From assembly GCF_018024475.1 (NCBI RefSeq), contig NZ_CP054393.1, forward strand, positions 310,001 to 374,000: 64,000 nucleotides of DNA, given 5' to 3'. Source of the stretch: Candidatus Phytoplasma luffae (GTDB taxonomy: Bacteria > Bacillota_I > Bacilli_A > Acholeplasmatales > Acholeplasmataceae). The notes under the pieces are model-generated. The model ran no database searches and was not told the origin of the DNA. It saw only the letters and a program-made list of their open reading frames with translations. The position numbers and the translations under genes were made by a program. Below, in pieces: positions 44,927-54,500 of this stretch. Numbering within the stretch: the stretch's first letter is position 1; each line of letters starts with the position of its first letter.

Positions 44927-45562
44927 TTATATTTTAAATTTACTTAATTTTTTTAAATAAGTTGTCTGTTGTAATTCTTGTTTATTGAGTTTTAATAATT
45001 CTAAATACTTTTTGCCGTCTGCAATCATTTGGTTAATAAAATTATTATCTTGATAAACCCTAACAACATGATAATTAGTGTCATTAAAATAAACAAAGAA
45101 ATAAGCGAATTTAGATTGAGAACAATATAATTGACATTGAACTTGCGCCCAGTAATTAGAAGGGATTTTTTTATGTGAAAAGAAACCATTCCAAGTAGAG
45201 GAGATGTTGTTATTTTCATCTACATAAGGACATTTAATTTCTAATAAAGTGTTGGTTTGTTCGTTATAACCGTCAAGACTTGCAGAAAACATATCTAAAG
45301 TATCATCAGTAAAGATGGTATCAGGGAATTTTAGATTAGTTATTTTTTCAAAAAAAGTTCTCGCTAGGGGTTCGGTTTTGTTGCCGTGTTCGGTGAATTT
45401 ATTGCTTGTAAATGTTGTTCCAAATATTTTGTCATGTATTAATTGTTCTAAACTTCTAAATTTGTCATTTCCTGTAATACTTCCTATTTCAGAGGCATTG
45501 ATATATTTTTTGCGATGATTATACCACTCAGAAGTTCGTTGGTTTAAATTATTAATTTTCAT
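44927..45562 (-). CDS. YqaJ-like (lambda exonuclease family) nuclease
   Basis: Complete, 211 residues. The N-terminus MKINNLNQRTSEWYNHRKKYINASEIG shows the R-x-S-xW...R motif of YqaJ-type recombinases. HGNKTEPLA, SLDGY and LLEIKCP supply the acidic and lysine catalytic residues. It starts directly after the stop of the upstream 76-residue gene. Likely 5'-3' double-strand exonuclease for recombination of the element with PMU-encoded SSB. Confidence 0.82.
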   Translation of the reverse strand: MKINNLNQRTSEWYNHRKKYINASEIGSITGNDKFRSLEQLIHDKIFGTTFTSNKFTEHGNKTEPLARTFFEKITNLKFPDTIFTDDTLDMFSASLDGYNEQTNTLLEIKCPYVDENNNISSTWNGFFSHKKIPSNYWAQVQCQLYCSQSKFAYFFVYFNDTNYHVVRVYQDNNFINQMIADGKKYLELLKLNKQELQQTTYLKKLSKFKI

Positions 45563-45793
45563 TTAATTATTTTCACTTTCTAAATTATTTTTTTCTTTTG
45601 AATTGTTATTTGGGTTTGGAATAATTGAAGATGATTTATTGGGTTTGTTATCTTTTTTAGTTTCATCTGTTTTATTAATTTCTGGTAATGGAAAAAAATT
45701 AAAAAAGATTTTTTTGATAATAAACATTAAAGCAGTTGCGAATAGGGCGCCAACGATAAATCCAATGGCGAAATTAAGTTCATTCATTTTCAT
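45563..45793 (-). CDS. Small membrane protein with polar tail
   Basis: 76 residues: one membrane helix (about 7-29, LNFAIGFIVGALFATALMFIIKK), then a Lys/Asn/Ser-rich, probably disordered tail. Overlaps the upstream gene by 14 bases and abuts YqaJ, so it belongs to the same operon. No family recognised; a holin-like or scaffold role cannot be excluded. Confidence 0.6.
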   Translation of the reverse strand: MKMNELNFAIGFIVGALFATALMFIIKKIFFNFFPLPEINKTDETKKDNKPNKSSSIIPNPNNNSKEKNNLESENN

Positions 45794-46220
45794 TTTCCTT
45801 TCCGTGAGGTTTGTTGTTGTTTTTTAATTTTAGTATTTTTTTTCTTGCTTTTTTCTCTTGCCAATGAGCAACTTTTACTTTTTGCACTTCTAATTGGGAT
45901 TGGAGTTTTTCTTGGTTTTCATTTATTTTATCTAGTTTTTTTAATAACTGTTTTTCTAAATATTCTTGTTTGGCGTTTTGGATTTCTAAATTTTGGAGTT
46001 TTTTGTTGGGGAAAAAGAGGCCTAAAATCAAATCTTTGACGAAAATCAAAATATTTGCAATTAATTTAAAAATAGGTTTGAAACCAGAGACAATAAGAAT
46101 AGTGAAAATCGTTGTTTGGATTCCGTCTATTCTTCGTTCAAGGATTTCGGTAGTGCTAAATCCTTTAGAGTAATTTAAGATAAAATTGCTAATTGTTGCA
46201 AATAATGAAAAAATAAACAT
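45780..46220 (-). CDS. Membrane protein with C-terminal coiled coil
   Basis: 146 residues. Hydrophobic segments near 2-16, 33-52 and 58-72 (FKPIFKLIANILIFVKDLILGLFF), then a charged coiled coil (about 75-135, with EYLEKQLLKKLDKINENQEKLQSQ split by short gaps) and a basic end. Ribosome site before the ATG. Downstream of HU and overlapping the 76-residue gene. Function unknown. Confidence 0.65.
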   Translation of the reverse strand: MFIFSLFATISNFILNYSKGFSTTEILERRIDGIQTTIFTILIVSGFKPIFKLIANILIFVKDLILGLFFPNKKLQNLEIQNAKQEYLEKQLLKKLDKINENQEKLQSQLEVQKVKVAHWQEKKARKKILKLKNNNKPHGKENENE

Positions 46221-46232
46221 AATTTATTCTCC

Positions 46233-46523
46233 TTATTTTAATTTAAGGTTTTTGACTTCATCTTTAATAGTTTTAGAAAGTTTAAAATTTACCACAGTTT
46301 TTGTAGGGATTTTGAGTTTTTTACCTGTTTGGGGGTTTCTTCCCACGCGGGCTTTTCTTGATTTTAAGATGAATTTGCCAATTGAAGGTGATAATACCAC
46401 TTCTTCGTTGGATGTGATTGCTTTGATTAAAGCATTTTCGAACGAGTTGTAAAAATCTTGGGTTTGAGTAACCGAAGTTTTATGCATTACTGCGATAGTT
46501 TTGATTAATTCTTTTTTTGTCAT
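46233..46523 (-). CDS. himA: HU-family DNA-binding protein (PMU)
   Basis: 96 residues, typical. MTKKELIKTIA start, SPSIGKFILKSRKARVGRNPQTGKKLKIP (the beta-arm region with the GRNPQTG signature, positions about 46-74) and a final helix. It bends and packs DNA. It sits between ssb and the membrane genes in the element operon and could help build the replication or transposition complex. PMUs are known to carry such a gene, usually called himA. Confidence 0.92.
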   Translation of the reverse strand: MTKKELIKTIAVMHKTSVTQTQDFYNSFENALIKAITSNEEVVLSPSIGKFILKSRKARVGRNPQTGKKLKIPTKTVVNFKLSKTIKDEVKNLKLK

Positions 46524-46538
46524 TTTAGTGACTCCTTT

Positions 46539-46862
46539 TTAATTTTGGGTTGGGGGGTTATTATCTAAAAAGATAACATTGTTTAAAATAACTTTAGTAT
46601 TGGTTTTGTTTTGGTTTTCGTTATTAGTGTATTTTTGAATAGATAATGTTCCTTCTATATATATTTTTGAACCTTTGTGTAAATATTTACTCATGTTTTC
46701 TGCTTGATTACGAAAGGCAACACAGTGGATGAATTGAACTTTATCTTTATTGTTGATAGCTAAGTTGAAATCAATTTTTGTGATTTGTTCATTATTAATA
46801 TGAATGTATTGTGATTCTAGGGCGTTAGTGATGCGGCCGATTAATTGAACTTTATTTAACAT
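46539..46862 (-). CDS. ssb: Single-stranded DNA-binding protein (PMU)
   Basis: 107 residues. OB-fold motifs MLNKVQLIGRITNALESQ, FIHCVAFRNQAENMSKYLHKGSKIYIEGTLSI. It stops soon after the OB-fold (ending NNPPTQN) and lacks the acidic DDIPF-type tip of the chromosomal SSB (15118-15576), so it should bind DNA but not recruit the host SSB partners through that tip. Second gene of the operon, 4 bases after the sigma gene stop. Confidence 0.9.
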   Translation of the reverse strand: MLNKVQLIGRITNALESQYIHINNEQITKIDFNLAINNKDKVQFIHCVAFRNQAENMSKYLHKGSKIYIEGTLSIQKYTNNENQNKTNTKVILNNVIFLDNNPPTQN

Positions 46863-46866
46863 TTTT

Positions 46867-47487
46867 TTATTTCTCCATTGGTTTTTTAGGTTTTAATTTT
46901 AGAATAGCTATTTTTTTGATGTTGATTATTGTTTGAAGTTTTAAATTTATTTTTAGCGCGATCTCTTGGTTGGTATGAGGTCGTTGATAAGTTTCGTTGA
47001 TGTTGTCTAAAGTGATACCAAAACTTAAACAAATAATATTAAATCCTGTTTTACTTAATTTCTTTTTTAGTTTTTTTAACAAACATTCGTGATTTGTTTG
47101 TTTTAACCATAATTGATGAGGATTGGGGTTGCTGATTTTATAAGGTTGATATTTTTCTTCTTGAAAACTAATATTGTTTGGTTTAGTAGATTTTTGTGGG
47201 ATTGAAGGAGAATAACTTTTTCTTATTAGTTCATTGATTTCAGATTTAATTGTTGGTTTTGCATAGGCGATAAAGTCATAACCTAAATCTTGGTAATTAC
47301 TTAGGGCTTTCGTTAATCCTAAAACTCCTTCTTGATATAAATCTTGTTTTTGGAGCAATTTAGGATAATATTTAAATTTACCAACAATTTTATTTATTAA
47401 TGGCAAATGAAGATCAATTAATTGATCTCTTATTTCTAAATTCTTTTTATTTTTTAAAAAATCTTTAAATAATTTTTTTCTTAACAT
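46867..47487 (-). CDS. Sigma-70-family factor (PMU)
   Basis: 206 residues. Region 2: LHLPLINKIVGKFKYYP, then LLQKQDLYQEGVLGLTKAL, YDFIAYAKPTIKSEINELIRKS. Region 4: a helix-turn-helix near the end (RPHTNQEIALKINLKLQTIINIKKIAILKLK). No region 1.1. A GGGA ribosome site precedes the ATG. First gene of the PMU; it could direct RNA polymerase to element promoters. In published PMUs a similar gene is annotated rpoF/fliA/sigF. Confidence 0.85.
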   Translation of the reverse strand: MLRKKLFKDFLKNKKNLEIRDQLIDLHLPLINKIVGKFKYYPKLLQKQDLYQEGVLGLTKALSNYQDLGYDFIAYAKPTIKSEINELIRKSYSPSIPQKSTKPNNISFQEEKYQPYKISNPNPHQLWLKQTNHECLLKKLKKKLSKTGFNIICLSFGITLDNINETYQRPHTNQEIALKINLKLQTIINIKKIAILKLKPKKPMEK

Positions 47488-47550
47488 TTAATCCCTTTCT
47501 AAAAACGTTTTTAGAAAAGATATGAAAATTAATTTTATTCTTAGAGAATA

Positions 47551-47578
47551 AAAAAAGACTAACTTAATAGTTAGCCTT
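47551..47578 (-). terminator. Terminator between pcrA and the PMU operon
   Basis: On minus: AAGGCTAACT-ATTA-AGTTAGTCTT followed by seven T. It would stop read-through from pcrA into the PMU sigma gene. Confidence 0.75.
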
Positions 47579-47713
47579 AAAGAAATTTTAAAAAACAAAA
47601 AGTGTCTAAAGTTTTGGAATACCTCATATTATCCAAGTTATTATTTAATTTACCTAAATCGCTTTTATTCTTTTTAAATCAATATTAAAAAAATATCTTT
47701 TTTAATATTATTT

Positions 47714-49924
47714 TTATTTTATTTTAGTTAAAGAAGGGTGAGTTATTAAAATTTGTTTGATTTTATGTGGTAGCTTAAAAGATATTGTTAATAAATCATT
47801 GGTCGCTGATATGACAATTCCTTGTCCGAATTTATTATGTTGAACCCGGTCGCCATCTTGATAAATATTATTTTTTTTTGTTTGATATTGATTAAATTTA
47901 TGATTTTTATTGGTGAAAGAATTATCAGAAAATAATTTCATTTCTTTTAAAAAACATATAGGTTCGTTAATAATATGTTTACCTTTTAAAAATCTATTTT
48001 TAACACTTGTGATATATAATAATTCTTTCGCTCTTGTAATAGCTACATAGGCGATACGTCTTTCTTCTTTTTCTACGTTCTTTTTTTTATTCTCATCTGA
48101 ATTGAAAAATATATTTTGTTCCCACCCTATTGCGAAAACAATTTTAAATTCTAATCCTTTTGCTTTATGAATCGACGATAAAAGAACTTTGTTACTTTGT
48201 TCTGTTTGATTTTCATTCGAACTTAAAGATATTTTGTTTAATAATATATTTAATTTTTCCAAAAAAGAACCTGTTTTTTGTTCTTCATTTTCAATAGAGA
48301 AAATTTTTTGTAAATTATTCAATCTATCTATAATTTTATCTTTTTGAGAATTTGAATCCTTATTATTTGTTTTTTGTGATAAAAGTTCGGAGTAATTAAT
48401 TTTTTCGTTTATCAACTTAATAACATTATCTAAATTACATTGATTTTCATCAGAAAAAATTTTTTGTAAATCATAAAATAAATTTAAAAAATTATTAATT
48501 TTAGGTTTGATATTATCATCATCTGATAAATTTTGCATAGCTTGAAACAATGAAATATTTTTTTCATTAGCCATTTGTTCTAATTTATTTATTGTTTTTA
48601 TTCCTATTTTACGAGATGGAACGTTGATAATTCTTTTTAAATCAATGTCATTATTCGGATCCATTAAAACTTTTAAATAAGAAACAAAATCTTTTACTAC
48701 TGTTTGTTGATATAAAGAAGTTACGTTTTGAGCTATGTAAGGAATATTTTTTGTTATAAAAATATTTTCAATATGTTTATATAATTGGTTCATTCTATAT
48801 AAAATAATTATATCGTGATAATTGTAATGATGTTTAGATATTAATTTTTTAATTGTTTCAGAAATAAATTCAGCTTCTTGATTTTCATTTATAAAATGTT
48901 TATAAATAACTGGTTCCCCTATAAAAGAATTGTTTTTTAAAACATTTTGGAAACTTTTATCTTTAGGATTGTGGTTATTTTGAATTAAAAGATTAGCTTT
49001 ATCTAAAATATTTTGAGTAGAACGATAATTAAAATTTAAATTTATTTTATGAGCTTTAAAATCTCTAATAAATAATTCATTGCATAAAATATTAGCTCCT
49101 CTAAAACTATATATATTTTGATTTGGGTCTCCGACTACAAAAATAAAATTATTTTTTCCTATTAATTTTATTATATTATATTGGATCAAATCAATATCTT
49201 GAAACTCATCTATTAGAATATATTTAAATTTTTCATTATAAAAGGAAGTAATTGATTTATCTTTTTGTAACAATTGGTAACTATAAATCAACAAATCATT
49301 AAAATCTAATAAATTATTTTTTTTCAAAAACTCTTTATATAAATTAAAAATTTGTTTTTCTTCAGAAGATAAATTATCATAAGTATAATCATCATAAGGA
49401 GTAAACCATTCCTCGTTTTGCATTTTTTGTTCTAATTCATTTAAAATTTTCTTTTTAACTTCATTATTTTTTATTTTAGCAAAATTTTTTTTCAGACGAC
49501 TATATTTAAAACGTTCTTTATCTAAATTTAATTTTTTAATTATATCTTTAATAACGCTTTGACTTTTACTTTCGTCAGCGATATAAAGATTATTTCCTAA
49601 ATCTAAATTTAATTTAGAAATATTTTTTCTTAAAATTTGATATCCTAATGAATGAAAAGTTGAAATGGTCAAGTTATCAAAATTTTTTGGATCAACATTT
49701 TTTTTTAAACGTTCTTTCATTTCTTGAGCAGCATTATTTGTAAAAGTGATTGCTAAAATATTTTCAGCTTTTATATTCAAATCATTTATCAAATAAAGAA
49801 TTCTTCTTGTGAGGGTGGTTGTTTTTCCAGTTCCAGCACCAGCATGTAAATAAATAGCTTTTTCTTTAGAAAAAACAGCTTCTAATTGATTTTGATTTAA
49901 ATTTTGTGACTTAGTTTCATTCAT
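47714..49924 (-). CDS. pcrA: ATP-dependent DNA helicase, UvrD/PcrA type
   Basis: 736 residues, normal for superfamily 1A. Motif I AGAGTGKTTTLTRR (28-40), motif Ia ITFTNNAAQEMKERL, motif II ILIDEFQDIDLIQY, motif III VGDPNQNIYSFRGA, motif IV NFNYRST, motif V LLSSIHKAKGLEFKIVFAIGWE and motif VI RRIAYVAITRAKELLYIT. A C-terminal Tudor-like stretch (GDRVQHNKFGQGIVIS) binds partners in PcrA. It unwinds DNA 3' to 5' in repair and removes recombination filaments. It lies outside the PMU. Confidence 0.93.
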   Translation of the reverse strand: MNETKSQNLNQNQLEAVFSKEKAIYLHAGAGTGKTTTLTRRILYLINDLNIKAENILAITFTNNAAQEMKERLKKNVDPKNFDNLTISTFHSLGYQILRKNISKLNLDLGNNLYIADESKSQSVIKDIIKKLNLDKERFKYSRLKKNFAKIKNNEVKKKILNELEQKMQNEEWFTPYDDYTYDNLSSEEKQIFNLYKEFLKKNNLLDFNDLLIYSYQLLQKDKSITSFYNEKFKYILIDEFQDIDLIQYNIIKLIGKNNFIFVVGDPNQNIYSFRGANILCNELFIRDFKAHKINLNFNYRSTQNILDKANLLIQNNHNPKDKSFQNVLKNNSFIGEPVIYKHFINENQEAEFISETIKKLISKHHYNYHDIIILYRMNQLYKHIENIFITKNIPYIAQNVTSLYQQTVVKDFVSYLKVLMDPNNDIDLKRIINVPSRKIGIKTINKLEQMANEKNISLFQAMQNLSDDDNIKPKINNFLNLFYDLQKIFSDENQCNLDNVIKLINEKINYSELLSQKTNNKDSNSQKDKIIDRLNNLQKIFSIENEEQKTGSFLEKLNILLNKISLSSNENQTEQSNKVLLSSIHKAKGLEFKIVFAIGWEQNIFFNSDENKKKNVEKEERRIAYVAITRAKELLYITSVKNRFLKGKHIINEPICFLKEMKLFSDNSFTNKNHKFNQYQTKKNNIYQDGDRVQHNKFGQGIVISATNDLLTISFKLPHKIKQILITHPSLTKIK

Positions 49925-50001
49925 ATTTGTTAGAATTCCTGTAAAAATTTATTAATATTAATATTTTATTATTATATTTTTTAAAAAAATATCAAAACTT
50001 T

Positions 50002-50772
50002 TTATTTAATTTTGGATATTTCCGAAGCAACTTGAGTAAAAAATAAAAAATCATCTATATTTAAAGAACTTTTGCCTGCTAAAACACCATCTATTTCTTT
50101 TTGTTTTAAAAAATCTTCAATATTTGATTTATTAGTAGAACCGCCATAAATAATTCTTATTTTTTTAGATGCCTCTTTCGAAAATAAAGAAGATATTTTT
50201 TCACGAATTTTTGAAATAATTTCATTAGCTTTTATAGGGTTCATACTTTCTCCTGTTCCTATAGAATTAGAAGGCTCATAAGCTAATATAATTTTATCTA
50301 TTTTATTTTCTGTAACATCGAAAAAGATTTTTTCTAATTGAGAATATAATAAATTTTCATCATTTTTTTCTTCATTAGAATTGACATTTGTTCCTATACA
50401 TACAATAGAATAAATATCTAATTTTAAAAGTTCTTTTAATTTTAAATTAACTATTTCGTCAGTTTCATTAAAAAGAGTTCTTCTATCGTAGTGTCCTACT
50501 AAAGCGTATTTAATACCTAAAAAATGTATACTTAAAGGAGAATTTTCTCCTGTATAAGAACCTGAATTTTTATAAAAAACATTTTGAGCGCCGATTCTTA
50601 AATTTTTGCCTTCTATTTGGGATAAAACATCTAACAAAATTGTTTGAGGGAAGATTATTGTTTCTACTTTTTTTCTATCAGGGACTTTATTGTTTATTTG
50701 GTATACAAAATTTAAAGCTTCATCTTTGCATTTGTTCATTTTCCAATTGCCCGCGATAATTATTTTTTTCAT
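50002..50772 (-). CDS. tpiA: Triosephosphate isomerase with altered active-site loops
   Basis: 256 residues, full length. GNWKMNK gives the catalytic Lys; the catalytic His is in ALVGHYDRR; the catalytic Glu is in AYEPSNSIGTG; the phosphate loop YGGSTN and GVLAGKSSL are present. Two normally invariant blocks differ: VGHSERR is VGHYDRR and AYEPVWAIGTG is AYEPSNSIGTG, and the CVGE motif is CIGT. The chemical residues remain, so activity is likely but perhaps altered. It converts dihydroxyacetone phosphate to glyceraldehyde 3-phosphate in glycolysis. Confidence 0.92.
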   Translation of the reverse strand: MKKIIIAGNWKMNKCKDEALNFVYQINNKVPDRKKVETIIFPQTILLDVLSQIEGKNLRIGAQNVFYKNSGSYTGENSPLSIHFLGIKYALVGHYDRRTLFNETDEIVNLKLKELLKLDIYSIVCIGTNVNSNEEKNDENLLYSQLEKIFFDVTENKIDKIILAYEPSNSIGTGESMNPIKANEIISKIREKISSLFSKEASKKIRIIYGGSTNKSNIEDFLKQKEIDGVLAGKSSLNIDDFLFFTQVASEISKIK

Positions 50773-50796
50773 TTAAATTTTTTCCTTTATTTCCAT

Positions 50797-51336
50797 TTAC
50801 TCATAAAAAGAAGATAGAACTTTTAATATTTTAACTGTTTCAGGTTTATCATTTAATAAATAATATTTTTTGTCTGTAGATAAATAAAAAGCATCCCCTT
50901 TTTTCAAAAAATATTGTATTTTATTCAAAATTAAAAGCACTTCCCCTTCCAAAACAAAACCAAATATATCTTCTTTGGGTTTATTATTCATAGTTGTTTG
51001 TCCTTGATATTCTATTTCTATAATAATTGGTTCAATATTATATTTGGTTATCGAAGGGAAAAGATGAAAAGTGGTATTTTTTAATTTAGGATTTTTTTCT
51101 ACAAAAAAATCATTTTTTTTATGAATCAATTCTATATTTTTTTTTTGTTTAAAAAATTCTGCTGCTGTCATTTTAAAAATTTTTAATAAAGCGAATAAAA
51201 TTTTTAAAGAAGGAGAAATTAAATTATTTTCAATTTGTGAAATATATCCGTTAGTTACATTAATTTTTTCTGCTAATTGTTTTTGAGTTAATTTTTTACT
51301 TATTCTGAGTTTTCTGATTTGCGAACCTATATTCAC
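50797..51336 (-). CDS. XRE-family regulator with cupin domain
   Basis: 179 residues. N-terminal helix-turn-helix (residues 5-60: IRKLRISKKLTQKQLAEK, NVTNGYISQIENNLISPS). C-terminal small cupin barrel (about 100-175, with DIFGFVLEGEVLLILN and LKKGDAFYLST). This is the HTH_3 plus cupin_2 design of PuuR/SutR-like repressors, in which the cupin senses a small molecule. The metal-binding histidines usual in cupins are not evident. It lies 24 bases upstream of tpiA on the same strand and may be co-transcribed with it. Confidence 0.88.
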   Translation of the reverse strand: MNIGSQIRKLRISKKLTQKQLAEKINVTNGYISQIENNLISPSLKILFALLKIFKMTAAEFFKQKKNIELIHKKNDFFVEKNPKLKNTTFHLFPSITKYNIEPIIIEIEYQGQTTMNNKPKEDIFGFVLEGEVLLILNKIQYFLKKGDAFYLSTDKKYYLLNDKPETVKILKVLSSFYE

Positions 51337-51518
51337 TAATATTTGTTTCCTTATTTGAACTTTTAATTTCGATTAATAATAATTAAAAACAACCCTCCCT
51401 AAATATATAATTAATTATTTATTTTACTTAAATATTATATATCAACATTAGGATAGATTAATTTCTTTTATAATTTATTTATTTTATTTTTCTATTTTTA
51501 TTATTGATAAATAGATAA

Positions 51519-54500
51519 TCACCAAAATAAATCGAATTCTTTATATATAAATAATTTGTTTTGGATTTCATTTTTTTCTTTTTTCATTTTGCGATAATCA
51601 TTTTGTTTTAGTTCTAATTTATTTGTTATATGTTTAAGAAAAGAAATTATTTTTAATTTCCATAATAAAAATATTTTTTGCAAATTAATTAATAAAAATT
51701 TTCTTTTAGTTTGATTTATTTTTTTTTCTTTTTGTTTTAAAATCTTTTTTTTATCTTTTATATATTTTTTGTTTATTTGTTTATTTGTCGCTTGTATTTT
51801 TTTATTTTTATTTAATAAATTTTTTTTTATTAAACTGTATTTTTCTTTTATAATAGTGGTTTTTTTTAGTAAAATTTTTTTTTGATTATTTATTTCTTGT
51901 TTTAAATTTTCTTTTTTATTTAAATATTCTGTTTTAATCTCTTTTATTTCTTTTTTTTGTTCTTTATTTAAATTTATTAAAGCATCTTTAAAATTTTTTT
52001 TTATCAAATTATATTTTATCGCTCTTTCGTTTGATTGAATTTCGAAAGTTTTTTTATAAAAAATAATTTTATTATTTAATTTATTTTTTTGCTTTAATTG
52101 TTTTTGTTTTAGATGATTTAAATTTGATAAATTAATATCTTCCAAAATATTTAAAAAACGATCAGATAGATATTTTATTTTTTTTTGATTATTTGTTAAA
52201 AAATTTTTTTTATCGGATTCTATATTTTGTTTCCGAATATTTATTTTATCCAATATAAAAATATATTTTTTATCTGAAATATTACTCAAATATATTAAAT
52301 TATTATAAAATTTTTTACAATAATAATCTTCGTTTTTTTTAAAAAGTTGTAATAAATTGTTTAATAATGAATTTTTATATTTTGTATTTTTTTGTAAATT
52401 TAAAAATATTTTTTTTTGATAATAATTTTTTTTTATTATTTCATTATTATGTTTTTTTTTTGATTTTTTAATTATTTTTTCTTGATTGATTTTTTGTTTA
52501 TTTTTTATTTTTTCTAAATGAGATAATTTTTTTTTAAAAGTTGAACAAAAATGTTCATAATTTTTTATTTGATATTCTAAATAATTATAATTTTTATTTT
52601 TATTTTGTCTATATGAGCGAATATACTGATGGATATAAAAAATATTTTTTTCAGTATATTCGATTATATATTTTAAACAAGTTATTTTATTGTTTAATTT
52701 CGATTGTTCTATTTCATTTATTTTTTCTTGAGCGTAACAATAATAATCAAATTGTTTATTTTGAATATTATTTATTAATAATTCGCATAAATTTTTTATA
52801 TTAAGGAATATTTCTTTTTTTTGGTCAGGGGTCATTTGATTTAAATTTTTTTTGTAATCATCAATTAATTCTTTTATTTTTTGAAATAATTCATTTTTTT
52901 CTTTATTTTTTTTTTTTAAATCGATAATCAAATTGTTAATAAATTCGGTTTTTATTTTTTCATTTATTATATTTTTTTCTGTATTATGTTTTAATTGAAA
53001 TAATAATTTTTTTGTTCTTTTTTCAAAAATTTCTTTTTTTATTTCATAATTTATTTCTTGGTTTAATTTTTGTTTGTTTTGAAAACGAACCAAATTATTT
53101 AATTCTATATCAGAATTTTTAATTTGTTCGAAATGTTCGATAGTTTTTTGTAAATATTTATAATTTAATTTAATTAATTCTGCTTTTAATTGGCTTTCTA
53201 ATAAATATTTTTTTTTGTTTTGTATAAAATCTAATTGTGTTTTTTTTTCATTATATTCCAATTCATTTAAATAAAAATTAATTTGGTATTCTTGTTGAAA
53301 ATAAAAATTTTTTAATTCGTTTATTTCTTCTTCTTCTTTGATATCTATATATGATAATTGATATTCTTTATTTGATTTCATTAAATCAAAATCTTTATTT
53401 ATCAAATTAACTTCTCGAAGAAAAGAATTATCGATTATTTTGATTTCTTGTTTTTTTAATAAATTAAACTTTTCGATTTCTAAATTGTTTTTAATATTTT
53501 GATTTTTTTTTTCGATGTTGATAATATTTATTTGTTTACGATGACAATATTTTAAAAATATATAATTTTTATGCCATAAATATAAATTTCGCAAACATTT
53601 AAATTTATTTTTTTTATTTTTTTGTGTTAAAAAATAAAATTGTTGATATTGGTTTGGAATTTTATTTGTTAATATAAAAAACATTTGAATTTTTTTTTCT
53701 TTGAATAATTGTTTTTGTTCTTCTTTGTTTTGGTTTGTTATTTTATATAATTCTTCTTGAATTTTATTTAAAATTTTATTATTATTTTCGAATTGGTCAT
53801 TCAAATTTAAATTATAATCTTCCATTTTTTGCAAATATTTATTTTGAATTATTTCAACTTTTTGTAATTTTTTTATAATAGAATCGTATTCTTTATTCAT
53901 TTTTAAATTATTATTTATTTGTTCGCTTTGAAGTAATTTCATTTTTTTATCAAAAATAATTTGTTTTTCTTTTATTATTTCCTTAATTTGTATATGAAGA
54001 TTTTGTTTTTTTTGAAAATAATTATTTTTTTGTTCTAAGAAATCTTTTTTTAGAATTTCTTTTTTTAAATTTTTTTCTTTTTTTGAATCTAAAATTTTGT
54101 TTAGATTAATTTCTTTTTTGGTTTGAATTTTTTTAATTTTATTTTGCAATTCATAATAGATATTCTTTTTTTCAAATTCTTTTTTTTGAATTTTTTTTTT
54201 AGTATTATTGATTAAAGCGTCATAATCCTCTAAATATATTGAAGAATTATTTTGGATATTTGTTTTTTTATTTGTTATAAGAGACATATTATAATTATGT
54301 TTTATATTTTCCTGATATAACGCGAAATCAAAATTTTGATTTATTTTTTTTTGTTCTAATGAAATTATATTTTCAAAATTATAAGTAATAAATTTTTGTT
54401 CTATTTCGTTAAAAAAATCATTTTTTTGAAGAATTAAATTTATTTGATTAATTTTTGATAATAAATCATTTTGTTTAAAATTTAAATCAGGTTCTTTTAT

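Larger units (their letters stand above)
32697..47619 (-). mobile_element. PMU copy B (complete gene set, inverted relative to copy A)
   Basis: Read on the minus strand: sigma factor, ssb, HU, two small membrane proteins, YqaJ, two membrane proteins, AAA+ ATPase, chimeric coiled-coil gene, SVM gene, secreted SAP05-module protein, tmk, 40-residue gene, nuclease-like, dnaB, dnaG, unknown basic gene, repeat array, tra5. The tra5 end is at 32697. The other end is near 47602-47619, where GTGTCTAAAGTTTTGGAA, the motif also present at the tra5 end, occurs. It is the only PMU in the window whose left part is seen. Confidence 0.88.
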
